From contig CAXAMN010021729.1 in NCBI GenBank assembly GCA_963970005.1, forward strand, positions 536,858 through 600,857: 64,000 bases of DNA. The letters are read 5' to 3'. This DNA is from Durusdinium trenchii (lineage: Eukaryota > Sar > Dinophyceae > Suessiales > Symbiodiniaceae). The number at the start of each line of letters is the position of its first letter. Position 1 is the stretch's first letter. The notes below the pieces were generated by a model, which worked only from the letters and a program-made list of their open reading frames with translations, made no database searches and was not told the origin of the DNA. Below, one piece after another: positions 9,510 through 21,500 of the stretch. The translations under genes and the position numbers were made by a program.

Positions 9510-10653
9510 ATGGGGAGCATGGCAGACGCTACCCACAGATTTAGCCAGCCAACTGGTAAGGAAAGATCGCCGGCATTGCCGCTAACACTTACCACTCTGG
9601 CGGGTGAAGATCACCACATTGTTGTTGACCCGTCTGAGCATGTCAGACTCCATGGTTTCGAAAATGCAGTGCTAGAGCAGCTCTCCTATTTGGGAAGCAA
9701 CAGCACCTTCGGGTGCGAGCTGCAATTCGTACAAAAAGACACCCATGAAGTCTTAGCTGACCCCATTCAGAGCACATTACGCGCCGGCCAGGGTTTTTAC
9801 GTGCTTGCCCGGCAATGCTTTGTTGAAGCAGTACACAAAGGTCAGCTCAAAGAAGAAGCCAAAGCCATACGTGTGCCTTTGGGCAGAAATGACAAAATAC
9901 CGCCGCAAGCCTTTTCCTTTCACACGGAAGTCCGTCATGTCTTAGTTGAGAACGGTATTCGGATTGTAGGGGAAGCTGCTTGGAGGAGCTGTCAACGACT
10001 GCAAGTAGTCCACCTGCCAGATACAGTTGTTAGCCTTAGGCACGGGGCATTTCGCAGATGTTATGTACTACGGGCAGTGACAGCCCCTGGTTGCAAACAG
10101 TTTGGCATTAAGGTGTTTGAGGCTTGTTGCTCGCTAACCCAAATTGGGACGACTCAACACTCTGACAACCTACTGGCCCCCCCAAGCGCAACTTCGGCCT
10201 CGAGCTTTTGAAGGGTGTACGGCCCTGCGTTACCTCAACATGGACAAGGCAGAGTACAACCCTGCATACCCGAACAGAAGCTTACCTGAATGTTGGTTTT
10301 TGGAAGCAGGAATTGTCTCCCTTTCCCTGCCGCCAGATTTTAACTGGATGGGACCGGCCGCCTGTGCGCGTTGCCAGCAGCTGCAAACCGTTGACCTGTC
10401 CCGAACAGACATCATCGAGATATGTGGCTCGACCTTTGCACAGTGCTCACAATTGCAACAACTCAGCCTCTCCCGAAACTTACGAATCATAGAACAAGAA
10501 GCCTTCCTCCAGTGCGCCTCACTACAGGAGGTTTGCATTCCTCCATCCCTGCTTTACATAGCTCGGCGTGCTTTTGCAGGTTGCACGCAACTCCGAACGT
10601 TTACGTTTCCATCCGAAACCCTCTCCAAAAGCTCCCTCAATGGCAGCGCCTAA
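9510..10653 (+). pseudogene. BspA-type leucine-rich repeat gene with homopolymer frameshift and lost cap (LRR5)
   Basis: The first frame (9510-10211) has the conserved N-terminal domain (LTLTTLAGEDHHIVV, FGCELQFV, LADPIQSTL) and several repeats. The frame changes at a run of seven C at 10177-10183. Dropping or adding one C joins it to the second frame (to 10653), which resumes as QLRPRAFEGCTAL, exactly where LRR2 has ELRPRAFHKCTAL. The 3' end stops shortly after AFAGCTQL and lacks the NAF..C / W..IP cap of the other copies. It is closest in sequence to LRR2. The seven-C run could be a sequencing error, but the missing cap cannot be explained that way. Confidence 0.75.
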
Positions 10654-13559
10654 GCGCTCTACTGCACTGGGAACCGTTCGCAACCTGCGAACGTTGCGGA
10701 TGATTGCGGACGGTTGCGGACGGTTGCGGACGTAGAAACAACCGGTCGCGAACAAGGCCCCACCCCGACTTCCAGAGTCAAACGAGAACCCTGCGCGCAT
10801 TCGGGAAAAATTGGATGTTTTTTGGGCACGTACCGGTCATGAGCGAGCTACTGGACATACAGGCGACTCGAGGGAAAGAAATCCGCAACAGAAAAAGCAA
10901 ACAGATGCGAGGCCACGGTTTGAAATTGTACGCGCATCGATTGTTAAAAAAAAATGGTGCCAATCTTCTATTTGAAGGGTGTGGAAACTTGCTGTCGGGA
11001 GGGTTTCAAATAGAAGAGGGTCAGGTTGAAAAAAACGTCCCGGGCACAACGTCGGTGAAAACCGAGAGAGGCCAAACCCTGCAAAAAAAGGCAATGAAGA
11101 GGAAGAGAAAGGAAGGGAAAGGAGAAAGGGTCGGGAAAGGGGGAAGGAGGAAGGCAGGGAGAAAGAGGCAGAAGGGAAAGGAGAATTTGAGAAGGGGGCA
11201 GGAGGAAGGAGGCAAAGGAAAGGAAGATAAAAGTAAAGAGAAGGAAGGAATTGTGGAAAGAGAAGGGGAAGGGGAAGGGGAAGGAGGTAGAAGGGAAGCC
11301 AGAAGAGAAGCTAGGGGGTTTACCTAGCGGGTGTATTTATGTTGCGTTTCTTTTCTTCTCCGAGGGAGAAGGGAAAAAGAGCGGGCGGCTCATGCGTATT
11401 TTGTGCCAAAAAATATACAGTATTTTCTTCTATTGAAGACCTGTTGGTGAGCACTTTTATCAACCCGTTATCTTGGCCTATTTCTTCTATTTGTCCCGGA
11501 ACCCTGCTACGGGAGGATATGCAGCGTTCTAGTTGAAAATATGTTCTTATATCTTCTATGATCGTTTCCCGTAGTATATTCACATTCTCCCATCCATGCA
11601 GGCTTAGCACCAGTAAGGCTACCGCACCGCAAACCACAGGCTACACTACGTGGCAAGCACGGGATTAGTGAAGAGCGGGGAGATGGCTGAACTACGGTTT
11701 GGATGTTAAAAAAGGGCTGCCAACAAAACGCCCCAAAAACAGCAAGTACGAAAAACAAAGTAGGCAAACCAGTTTGAAACTGGTCGGCGTAATTAGAAAC
11801 GAAATGAAACGAAACACGATATGGCTACGGAGATGAACACGAAATCGTTGTCCGTTAAGTCGTTGTTTGGCGAACGCCAGGAGAACCCGGAAACGTGTCC
11901 TCGCTTCGGACTGTGCCGCAGCAATCCCGGTTTGGAGTTAACGAAATTGACATTCAAACAATGCAAATGTTATCAAACTTTGTAAGATTGGGGTTTGGAT
12001 GGTGGATGGCCACCAACATATTTGTTGAGGGGTGTTGTTGTAGTATTCCGCTAGGTTGCCAGCGGCCAAGGCCAAGTCAAATTGAAATGCCAACATCAGG
12101 TGAAACAAGTGGACACCTTGGAATACAGTTGAGGACTTCGACAGCGAAGTCGTGTGCTGGAACCCAAACCGAGAAGGCACCCATGAACTGAAATGCGCAG
12201 CAAATGTATTTTTAACAAACCATTAAAAGACATGCTGCTGTGTAGTGTGTGTTTGTGGGGGACGCAGGGGTCACGTCGGAACTTCAAAAGACGAAGCCGA
12301 GGTTTCCAGAGGATTTTGATCCATAAGCATATGATTCTGGGAAGTACATGTTTGTTTTTTAGAATCTTAGCTGCGTGCCGGGCCAGCTGACGCCAACACT
12401 CGTTCCGTGTTTCAAGACCCATGCAAGCAGCCGACAGCGCTGAAACAGTAGCAGTAGCAGGTGTTTTGTCGAGGGTGTGTTTGTCATCGCGGAGTTCCTC
12501 CTGCTCTACGAGCACCTCAATGAACTGACTGCAGGGGCGCTGGTCGTAAAGGCCAAAAATGACTGTGCGGGAGTGACTCACGCTTGTGGTGCAGCTTGCC
12601 GTCCCCAAACAGACAGCCATCAAACCAACAACACGCCCCAATGGAGTCGGTGGGCGGAACTGGCTCAGTGGCGCGCCCGTTGCCGCCACAACCGGACATA
12701 AGTAACAAAACTTGAATTGAACTTGTGACCGCCATGGTGCTGCAGTGGCCTCGTGGACAGTTGCTTGAAAAAATTGATTCTGTTTCTGCGATGGGCCTAT
12801 CCAATAGAGCACACCCATAAGGGCCACGCGTCACCCATTGCTGATCGCCCCACCCCGCTGGCCTTTAGGGCATCTGGAGTACATGCAACTGCCACTGCTG
12901 AAGCACAAGCCGCCTGTGAAGTGCGCGGAAGCAGGAGTACCCAAGTTTGTCTGTATTGCGCATGCCAGCCCATGCCCACTGCCGGAATCGACTGCTGACT
13001 GCGGCCCATGGCAACCTTTGCGGGTTTCACATCCTCCAGTTCGGAACTGCTGACACGGCAAACGTGCGTTAATTTGACATTCGCAGCAATGACGTCGGTA
13101 TGGGACAAGGCCGCTCCTGTGTTGTCCGGTTCTGGGGGAACTGGAAAAGAGGACTCTGGTTTGTTTTTCTTCTGAGTTGCTAGTTTCCTGCCACAACACA
13201 AAGAACCCAAGCCAAACCTTTTGAAGAAGCAAAGGTGTATGAGGCCGCATCCCTCCACCCATTGGCCACTTGAAAGCTCGCTCCCTCACTGGTCTGCTTT
13301 CCTGTCGGGAGTTGCCATATGGTCCCTGGCCACCAGACACTTGTGCAAAACGTGCTCGACGGTGACAGGCCTTGTGCTTCCGTCAAAGTAAGTGAGGGAT
13401 CTTTTGGGCCCAACCGGCTGGCCTGAATCATTTAACTTCGTTTCGCCCAGATGCAGGCCACTGCGTGTGCCGCGCTGGCCGCCATGAACGCCACCATAGA
13501 AAAGAACATGTAGAATGTAGGAAATTGCCAACATGTGCAATTGGACGAATTTTTGGTTG
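10654..13559 (+). other. gene-poor stretch
   Basis: I find no supportable gene on either strand. Just after LRR5 is a short repeat of TTGCGGACGG (10,693-10,733). A polypurine tract follows (separate entry). The longer minus-strand frames here have no recognisable family and no consistent composition. Confidence 0.5.
11094..11318 (+). repeat. polypurine (G/A) tract
   Basis: About 225 bp consist almost entirely of G and A on the + strand, with GGAA, GGGAAA and AGAAGG units. The open frame through it is a composition artefact. Long purine tracts can form triplex structures; that is inference. Confidence 0.85.
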
Positions 13560-14482
13560 TACTGTTTGGATTCGTTTAACTGTGTGCTTCTCTCAGGTGA
13601 TGTACCGTCATCGTGGAATAACACAGTTTTCATCATGTTTGCCAAAAAACCCTTGCAGTTCGAACAACGGACTTCGCCCGATGGCCTGTGTCCGATTATT
13701 CTACAAGGTGTTTTGATTACATAAGCTTGGCCCGCATCGAATCGCGATTGGAAGCTGCCCAGGGGCCAACAGCATGAGTTCCGACCGGCACACCGGATTG
13801 AGGAACACCTTTTTGACAGCTAATTTAATTTTTGGACACGACGGCAGCAGCCGGAATCCCGTTTTGGATCACTAGTCTGGATTTGTCTAAGGCTTTTGAC
13901 AAATGCGATGGGATGCAATATGGGAAACTTTGTCGGCCGACGGTGTTTCAGATCATCTGGGTACTTTCGGACGTATACTGTGACCAACTGGGAGTGGTCC
14001 TTGGAAAATGGGGGAGCAGTCGCGACTTCGAAATCCAATCCGGTGTGAGACAAAGGTGCGTACTCAGCCCCGATTGTAGTGTTCCGTTCTGCAGCCTGCC
14101 ATGCGGAAATGGAGGCAACACATTGGATGATTAATATTGTTTGCCGTTGCAGACACGCCAGCGACATTTGCATCTTTGCACGGGCGCAATGGAAAATGCC
14201 GATGATGTTAGAATCGTTGGTTTCGTTCCTTGCAGGGGTCGGGTTGTGCTTGAATGAAGACAGAGCGGTCATCACAACAGAAACCACCCTCGGCATTGTC
14301 TGTTACAAACAGGCATCATTTCAAAATCCGGGGGCCCGATCAAGGCCAAAAGTGGTTGGGTCGCCTTTTGATTGCGAAACACTTTGCGAACCATATGGTC
14401 GATGCGCAATATCATGTGCTGCAAGGCATTGAAAAACCTTTTTACGCCAATCGCCGGGTTCTTCAATCTTGGTGGTGTTGAT
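13560..14482 (+). pseudogene. degenerate non-LTR retrotransposon reverse transcriptase
   Basis: Fragments of one reverse transcriptase lie in order but in shifting frames. They are GDVPSSWNNTVFIMFAKKP near 13,597, FYKVFDYISLARIESRLE near 13,700, and motif A ITSLDLSKAFDKCD near 13,870. Next come FEIQSGVRQRCVLSPD near 14,028 and a motif C equivalent HASDICIFA near 14,156, where intact elements have F/YADD. Last is WLGRLLIAKHFANHMVDAQYH near 14,352. The second catalytic aspartate of motif C is lost, and stops and frameshifts separate the pieces. Intact relatives copy their RNA into DNA at a nicked target. No endonuclease domain, poly-A tail or target-site duplication could be defined. Confidence 0.75.
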
Positions 14483-17400
14483 GAGGAATCGTGTGTCGAA
14501 ATTTCGCACACCGAACAGTCCATAAACAAACGCTGCACACGTTATGTGTTGAGTTCCGGAAATCCGTTCGTCGAGTTGTAGCCCCGTGTCGGTCGCAGCA
14601 GATCTGGCAAGTGAATTTTCCTTCGAGGGCCAAGTGCTGATGGGCATGGCCATCGAAAACTGTAGTTCGCACCAAATCTGGGTAGCTACCCAGCCGCACG
14701 CCATATGGCGTGCCAGCACCGTCACTGCGTCGACAGTGCCCATCTTGCTTGCCCAAACGTGCCAATTTTCACCGTTTAACCCACACCGAATATCGTCAAC
14801 GTGGTACAGCAAGGTCAGTGTATTGTGCTTGTAAAAGAAAAGGTGTACGCCTGGATTGCGCACAGCCTAACCAAAAAGATTGTGATATAACGTCAGTTTC
14901 AACGGCAACCCAAAAGCAAAAAACTGTTTGATTTCGCCCCTGTACATTGAACCCGCTGCTGTCGGGGCCTAACTGAGTTTGGAAGTTTTCGAGCTTGCGC
15001 ACTACTTCACGAGGCGGATAGGTGTCCAGTACCCATTCCTCGAAGATTTTTTTCTTGGGTTGCCACAATGTCCGAAGCTGGCATAGCAGGGCCACGGAAG
15101 ACAGCCGCAACTCCCAGAATATTGTTGCACTGCCCCCGCCTCTGGGCAGCAGCGAGTGGCAGCGCAACGAGTGGCGCTGGTCAGAGCCCTCATGGCACTC
15201 CTCGGCCCACTCAACATGCATGTTCTTTTTTTCCACGCAGTACCTTTGGTCTGCGGGCAAAATCCGGACCAACGGCAACTAAAATAGAGGGTGGTCTTGG
15301 GTTCTGCTCCCCCGCTTCTGCATCCACGGCGGGCGCAGCATGCGCCGACAATACCACGACGGGGACGATTTTGGGCAAACCGCACAGTGAGCGCCCGTGC
15401 CCTTGCTCACCCGCGCAGGATGCATCTTCACGCTCCAGGTGACCAACCCGCCTGTGGGTTTTGAAATTGGGAACTGTGCAAACGCTTGGGGCAAGATGAG
15501 CTGGCGGGTGGGCACTAATTGGAGCCGTGCACGACGCGGTACAGTCCTCCCTGTGGGCCATCCCATGCTACGTGCCAAGCAACCCACAGGAATATTGATG
15601 GCGATGTACAAGCACCATGTCTGCAAATCCATGGTTCTGGTGTGCACAAACCGGTGGGGAAGGAGTGTTCCCGTTCCACCGCTCTTTGTTTTGGGAGCAC
15701 CCCTGCGAGCTCGGATAAAGTTTCCCTGCTCAACCTGGATGGTAATTAACTAGCTGGTGTCCGAGAACGTTGAGTTAACGTTCGGTGGCATAGAGGACAA
15801 TGTGCAGCGCGTTGAGCTCTCCCCGCGGAACTTGAGTGCCCCCAAAAGACATCCAGGAACTTTGTCCCTCAGTGTCACAACCTCAAAAATGCGACCACCA
15901 CGAATTCGTTTTGGACTGAAATTTGGCGGGCGTTTGGCTCAAAAAAACATGTAGTCCAATTGCAAAAGTAAGGTAAGATAAGGTAAGGTAAGGTGACCCT
16001 GCACCCACATTGGCTGCCCGAGCTGCTCACACAGCTGGATGAGCGCTCAGCCTAAAAGGGGCACCGAGCCCAAGTGCTGGACAATTGAGGTTGCCACCCT
16101 TCCTTTTCTGCATTTCCGAGTCTGCGCGTTTTGCTGCGTGGTGTTGTGTTGTGCGAGGGGTGTGGGTGCATTGGGAGCCTGACGGGGAGGGTTCCCATCG
16201 GCAAACCAAGCTGCAAGCAGCTTTCCGTAAAACAGTGGAGTGTTCCACCGCGGTGGGCATTGCCTCCCCGAAGCGCAAGGAGCAAGCGGGGAACGTCGTA
16301 GTGGTCCTGCTGTGGCGCACGCGTTCGCAGAATTGTACTGTGAGAAAACGGCCGCCAATGCCAAAGAAACGTCAACTCAAACCCTTACTGGTGTCGCGAA
16401 CGGCAGTGTGGATTTGAGAGGTTTGTCTGTGTAGCCTTTTGGGTTAAGCTGATTGCATACCGGACATAGGAGGCTTCATGATTGGTTTTTGTATTTTTTG
16501 TGGGGATGGGTTGTTTCAGCCTTGACTGGAAACCTGTATACTAGTATACTACACATCGTGAAAACTTGTCTCCACACGAGGACGGTTGCATTTGTAGTTG
16601 TAGTTGGAAATCGCACATGGGCCAATGGGCGGCGCTGACGTAGCTTGCGATGCCTTACCCGTTTCAAAGGGGGCGTCTCAGACAAGTTCATTGGACAGCC
16701 CGTGCAAAAGGTGGTGGTTTCTGGAGCAGGCGGGGTGGGGCCATCAGGCACGTGAAGAACAAAATGAGGAAAAAAAACACATTTTGCGTGCTGTAGGTGA
16801 GTGGGCCCACATGGGTATGAGCGCAGCATGCGGAATTTTACGCAGTTCTTGAATCATGAATTCAAGCAATTAGCGGACCTGGTGACCTAGCCTCCTGCGT
16901 GTGAGGCCTTTGTATGTGCTGCTTGTGCCACTGGCCCACAGATGCCTGCAACACCGACGAGCAAGAGATCTGTGGCGGAAAAATGATGGCCTGTGAACCT
17001 TTTGAGTATACTGTATTGTGATTGCAGAACTGCAAAAACATTGTTGTAAACAGTCCCAAGGCAAAATAACGCGGAGTTGTTGACTTTTCCACACAGGACC
17101 GTGTATGTTGATGCAACAACGAATCCTGAGCCAAGGTCAAATGCAGTGGCGGAATGCCTGGAGAAGCAAATCCTTACCTCAGCTCATAGAACCCCACGAG
17201 ACGGACACCTTGCAAAGAAAGGCCACCGTTGGCAACTTTTTTGCAAAGGACCGGGCTGAAGGAAGTGAGGAACAATTATATGTTGAAAATCAACATGAAC
17301 ACTGAAAGCCTGCAAATGGGGTCAAATTCATAGTATTTGTTGGAGCAGAGTGGTGATCTGCCAAGTGAAACGGATTGTTTTTTTGTCGAGGGGAAGATTT

Positions 17401-18548
17401 CAAAGCACATTAAATCAACAAATATCAATTTGTAGTGGAAACACGAGAGCGTGGGATACATTGATACACAGCAATGGGCGCAACAACCAGGGGGTGTCCA
17501 GTTTTAAACGCGAACTCAAAAACAATCAGGGGGGGTCCAGGCCCTGGACCGAGCAGCATTGTTTGCACTATCCCGGAGGGACAACACATTGAATAGGTGG
17601 AAGATGCGGGAAAAGGAAACACAAGACCTTGGAACAGGTTTATATAAGAGGTTTGATTTGACCAACCCATTTTCCTTGTTGATGCTGTCGCAAGAATCTT
17701 GTTTGCTTAAAGAAAACCTGGTCCCACAAAAGGCTTGAAACCCCTGCCGTGTGTTTGGTTGGGACGCTCCATTGTGTTGCAGATTTGACATTCGGCACCG
17801 GAAAGGTTTATCCAGCACAAGCGTACTTCAGAGCCAAAACACGAAGATCACTAGTAACTAGCACCAATTTCCAATACGGTTTGATTAAGACATTTTTCAC
17901 GACAGTTGGATTTGAATGGATTTGGCTGTGTTTGTCAGGATGCTGTAACGAAAACTGCTTTGCAGGATGAGGACTCCACTCGGTCATCAGTGCGGAGCAG
18001 AACACAAGGCACCAGACTTGAACCCACACGTGGTGACGAATTGGTAAAAACTTTTATGACTTCGTGGCACCCAGTTTTGAATTGCTGGCAGCATCCAACC
18101 TCACCAAGGCCTTGCCTCACTAGCAATTCAGCCGGCCTTCACGAGTGATTTATAGCTTTAACATGCGGAATCGACCACTTCGCACGAATCTTTCTTTATT
18201 GTTCGTGCTTGCCATGCAAGGTGCCGATCCGGTCGTGTCACCGAGAACCGAATCAAGTGCTGCAGTGGAAGTGAACAGCGTTGCTCGGATGGACTTGGAA
18301 TGGCCACAAAAACCCAATCCAATGTAGACGAAATTGATGTGTTTTAATTACAACTTCTATGGAGGCTGCTTTTGCTCTCCCAGTTCTTGCGTCGGTTGGT
18401 GGTCCCAAGGACTTGCTTTGTTCCAGACATGATGGTCAATTAGAGGTTGCCGGGCAGCAAGTTGCAAGTTGACATGGCAGCTTTCAGGTTTCTTGAAGTG
18501 ATGGCCGCCTTGAGATTCTAAAAGAGTGTTAAGCCTTGATTCACCAAG
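14483..18548 (+). other. gene-poor stretch between reverse transcriptase remnant and kinase gene
   Basis: No family is recognisable in any frame. Part could be the remaining 3' end of the retroelement or 5' sequence of the kinase gene. A short AAGGT-type microsatellite lies at about 15,966-15,993. Confidence 0.4.
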
Positions 18549-21500
18549 GTCTTCGACAACTACGAATTCATTTCAGCTGTCGGCAGCGGAGCCTTCGGCC
18601 GCGTACTTCGAGCCAAAAACCGTTACGGTGGGCAGATGCGGGCATGCAAGGCAGATCCGGGCGTGGTTGGTGAGAGCATGCGTGTCACCACATTCTCAAA
18701 GCGTCGGCCAAAAGTCAAGCTTTTGAAAGAAGCAGGCAAGAGGGACATTGTAATTTTGTGCATTTTTGTTCCTTTTCATTTGGACACGATATTGGCATGG
18801 TTCAGGCGCTCACGACAAGTACACCCTTGGAACGAAAGTGCCTTTACCATGAATGGTGGTTGTAATTGTTTTCGTTGGTTGCCAGGGGCCTTCTGTGTGT
18901 GCAATGAATTCCAGCAGTAGAACATCTAAACCAAGCTTGAAGGTATTTGGATTCGTGCGCGGGCTGTTTAGAGAGAGAGAGAGAGAACACACAAAGTTGG
19001 ACAACGGGATTGAGAGGCATGAGCACTGAGGTTAGTCGACACAGAGATTGCCATCCTGAAGGTGCTGAACCACCCACATGTTTTGCAACTCTATGAAGTC
19101 TATTTTGAGCCAAGCATGACAGCTTCCTGCCTAAAGTTTGGGTGACTTGATAAGTGGTGATCCACTCAACCACTTGCAGACCACTCAACCATCAGCTTGC
19201 ATATCAACAAACGTGCAGAACTTCAAGTTTCAGTGTGTGACGCAGGGTTTGAATGCCGGCCGGCAAAGGATGCAAGAGGATTGGCTACTCTTGTGAACAA
19301 TGCTGTTTGAAACCCTTGCTGAGGACCGGCGTCGGAAAGTCTATTTGATAACAGAGCTGTGCACTGGAGGGGACTTGCTGCTTAGCTGTCGTGCACGGGG
19401 TCTCTGTTCAGCATCACCACAATGTGGGCCTAAAACCAAATTGAGAAGGGTGGCTGCCGTAGCCTTTTCATTTGGTGAATGGCCCTAGGAAAGAGACAAC
19501 TGCTTTAGATCAGGCCGCGCCCTTTGTTGCTTTAGCATCGGCATTTCAGGCTCTTCCGAATCGCCTATCATTACCAGATGCTGAAGAGTCCGATGACGGA
19601 GGGTCATGTTGCCTACCAGCTGCGACAGCTTCTATCTGCAGCTATGTACTGCCACAAACGTGGCTCGGTCAAAGATGAGAGCTCAGGCGCAGGGCCAATG
19701 CTTCTACTGCAGGTGGGTCTGTACATGTATGTTTTGTGCTTTTGCCTGCTCGTTAGCCCATGAGTGTGGCAGAAGCCGAGGTGGGATTGTTCACCGGGAC
19801 AGCCCTGGCCGTAGTTGAGTGTTTGTGAGCGTTTTGTGTTACACAGATTCCATGGAATGAATGCACGTCCGGAAAATAGCTCTTGCACGGTGTGATGCGC
19901 CTTGGGTACGAGCAGATCATAGTGGAGATGAAAGTGCCGCAGTGGCCTAGGGCCTAGAAAAAGCCACCATGCTTGCTATTCTCATCAGCCTAGAATCCCA
20001 AAACACACAGGCCAAGCACCAGCAGTTCTCTTTCTTCAGATGTGTGTGAATGTATTGGCAGGATGTGAAGCCCGACAACGTGCTTTTCGTGGATGTTTCT
20101 CAGCTTGTATCTAGGATATCCTTCACCGGCCATTTCGCCAATGATTTCAAGCAGCAAAGAGTACAGTAAGATATTCAAGAAGCACACTGTCCCAAAACAC
20201 TTGTCCCAACACTTGACACTCTTTTGGTCGTTGGAACAAAACAAGGGGTCCTATTTTTGGGACTCTGTTTTGTTTGGCACGAGTTTTGCAAAAGCAACAC
20301 GTTTGCAATGGAACGCCAGAGACGACAGCCTCGTCAGTCCGAGGCAACGGCCTCGTCCCCGCTGAAGCTGATCGACTTTGGTCTGGCGGGCTTCGCGCAG
20401 CAGCTGCGAGAGAACGCCATAGAGGTCGGTTTTGGTCTGATGCCAAAATGCCGGAGAGTTTCAAAGGCTAGAAAGGATTACAGTATAGAGAATGGGAAGA
20501 TGCCAGGCCGCCAGACCTTGATTGGTTTCAATCATGTCGGCTGAACTCAAGATGGAGTTGTTTGGGTTGAAGTGAAGTGAAAGAGCTTCCATGACTGAAG
20601 CTGACGTGAGCAAGTGGGACCGGAGAAACACTGCCGCTCCTGCCACGGCTTCGGGCAGGTGTCGATGCCCAGAAGCAAGTCTCTCGGACGTTTGGCCAAG
20701 ATTCTGCCTCGTGTTGGAGCACGTTGGTTTCATGCACCTTGCCACCATTGGACTTAGGCTCCTTGCACCATTTGTTCCGTAGAACGATCGACAAACACTG
20801 AGGTGCGAAAACAAATGATGCAGCGCGCCGGGACGGCCTTCTACATGGCGCCAGAGATGATCAATGCAGGTGTGTACGACCAGAAAGTAGATGCTCACCT
20901 GTGCCCAGCATGACCTGTGTACACTGCACGGTCTTATACCACGGCCGTATTCGCTGTGTCCAGGTGTTGAGCACGCCTTTTGAAACCGAGAACCGTGCAA
21001 AGACACTGTACTGCACAGATTGCCGCGCAGCCAAGGACATGTTCAGCATAGGAGCCATCATGTGCGAGATGCTCACTGGCTGGCACCCCTTCTACACTCC
21101 AAATGTGGATGATGCACAGTCCGTGCAGGTGCGTCATTTTTCAACATCAGCTTGCAAACCTCCTCTCCGACAGCACTTCTGCTCTCCGAGTCAGTGTGTT
21201 GCATGTCTTGCAGGCAAAGATTGTTTTACCCAAACCGGAAACTCGGCGTCCTTTAGAGCTCGTGATTTATTTTGATGCATGGTTAACGATGTGCCAAGGG
21301 CGACGGAGCTGTGAATTTTTCCGCCGATGTATTGAAAGTTGTGAGATGTGGGCTCATGTTTTTGTAGTCAGCTTAGGTGGTACTGCCAGATGATGTGTTT
21401 TGTGCTTTGGTTGCATGAACATTTGCCTGTTTGGCTTCATGTGTGATGTCTGTTTTGGAAACCTAGACTGGCCAAGGTAACATCTCAGAGGAAGCATGCG

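Noticed and set aside
1-10653. LRR cluster as bacterial contamination
   Set aside because: BspA-like repeats also occur in bacteria and other protists, but spliced-leader-like relics, spacer structure and continuity with dinoflagellate-type genes argue for a nuclear locus.
10704-11327. 207-residue Lys/Arg/Glu/Gly-rich frame
   Set aside because: It is a translation of the polypurine tract and has no conserved motif.
12096-12827. 243-residue minus-strand frame
   Set aside because: No family resemblance, and it lies near retroelement debris. All supported genes are on the + strand.
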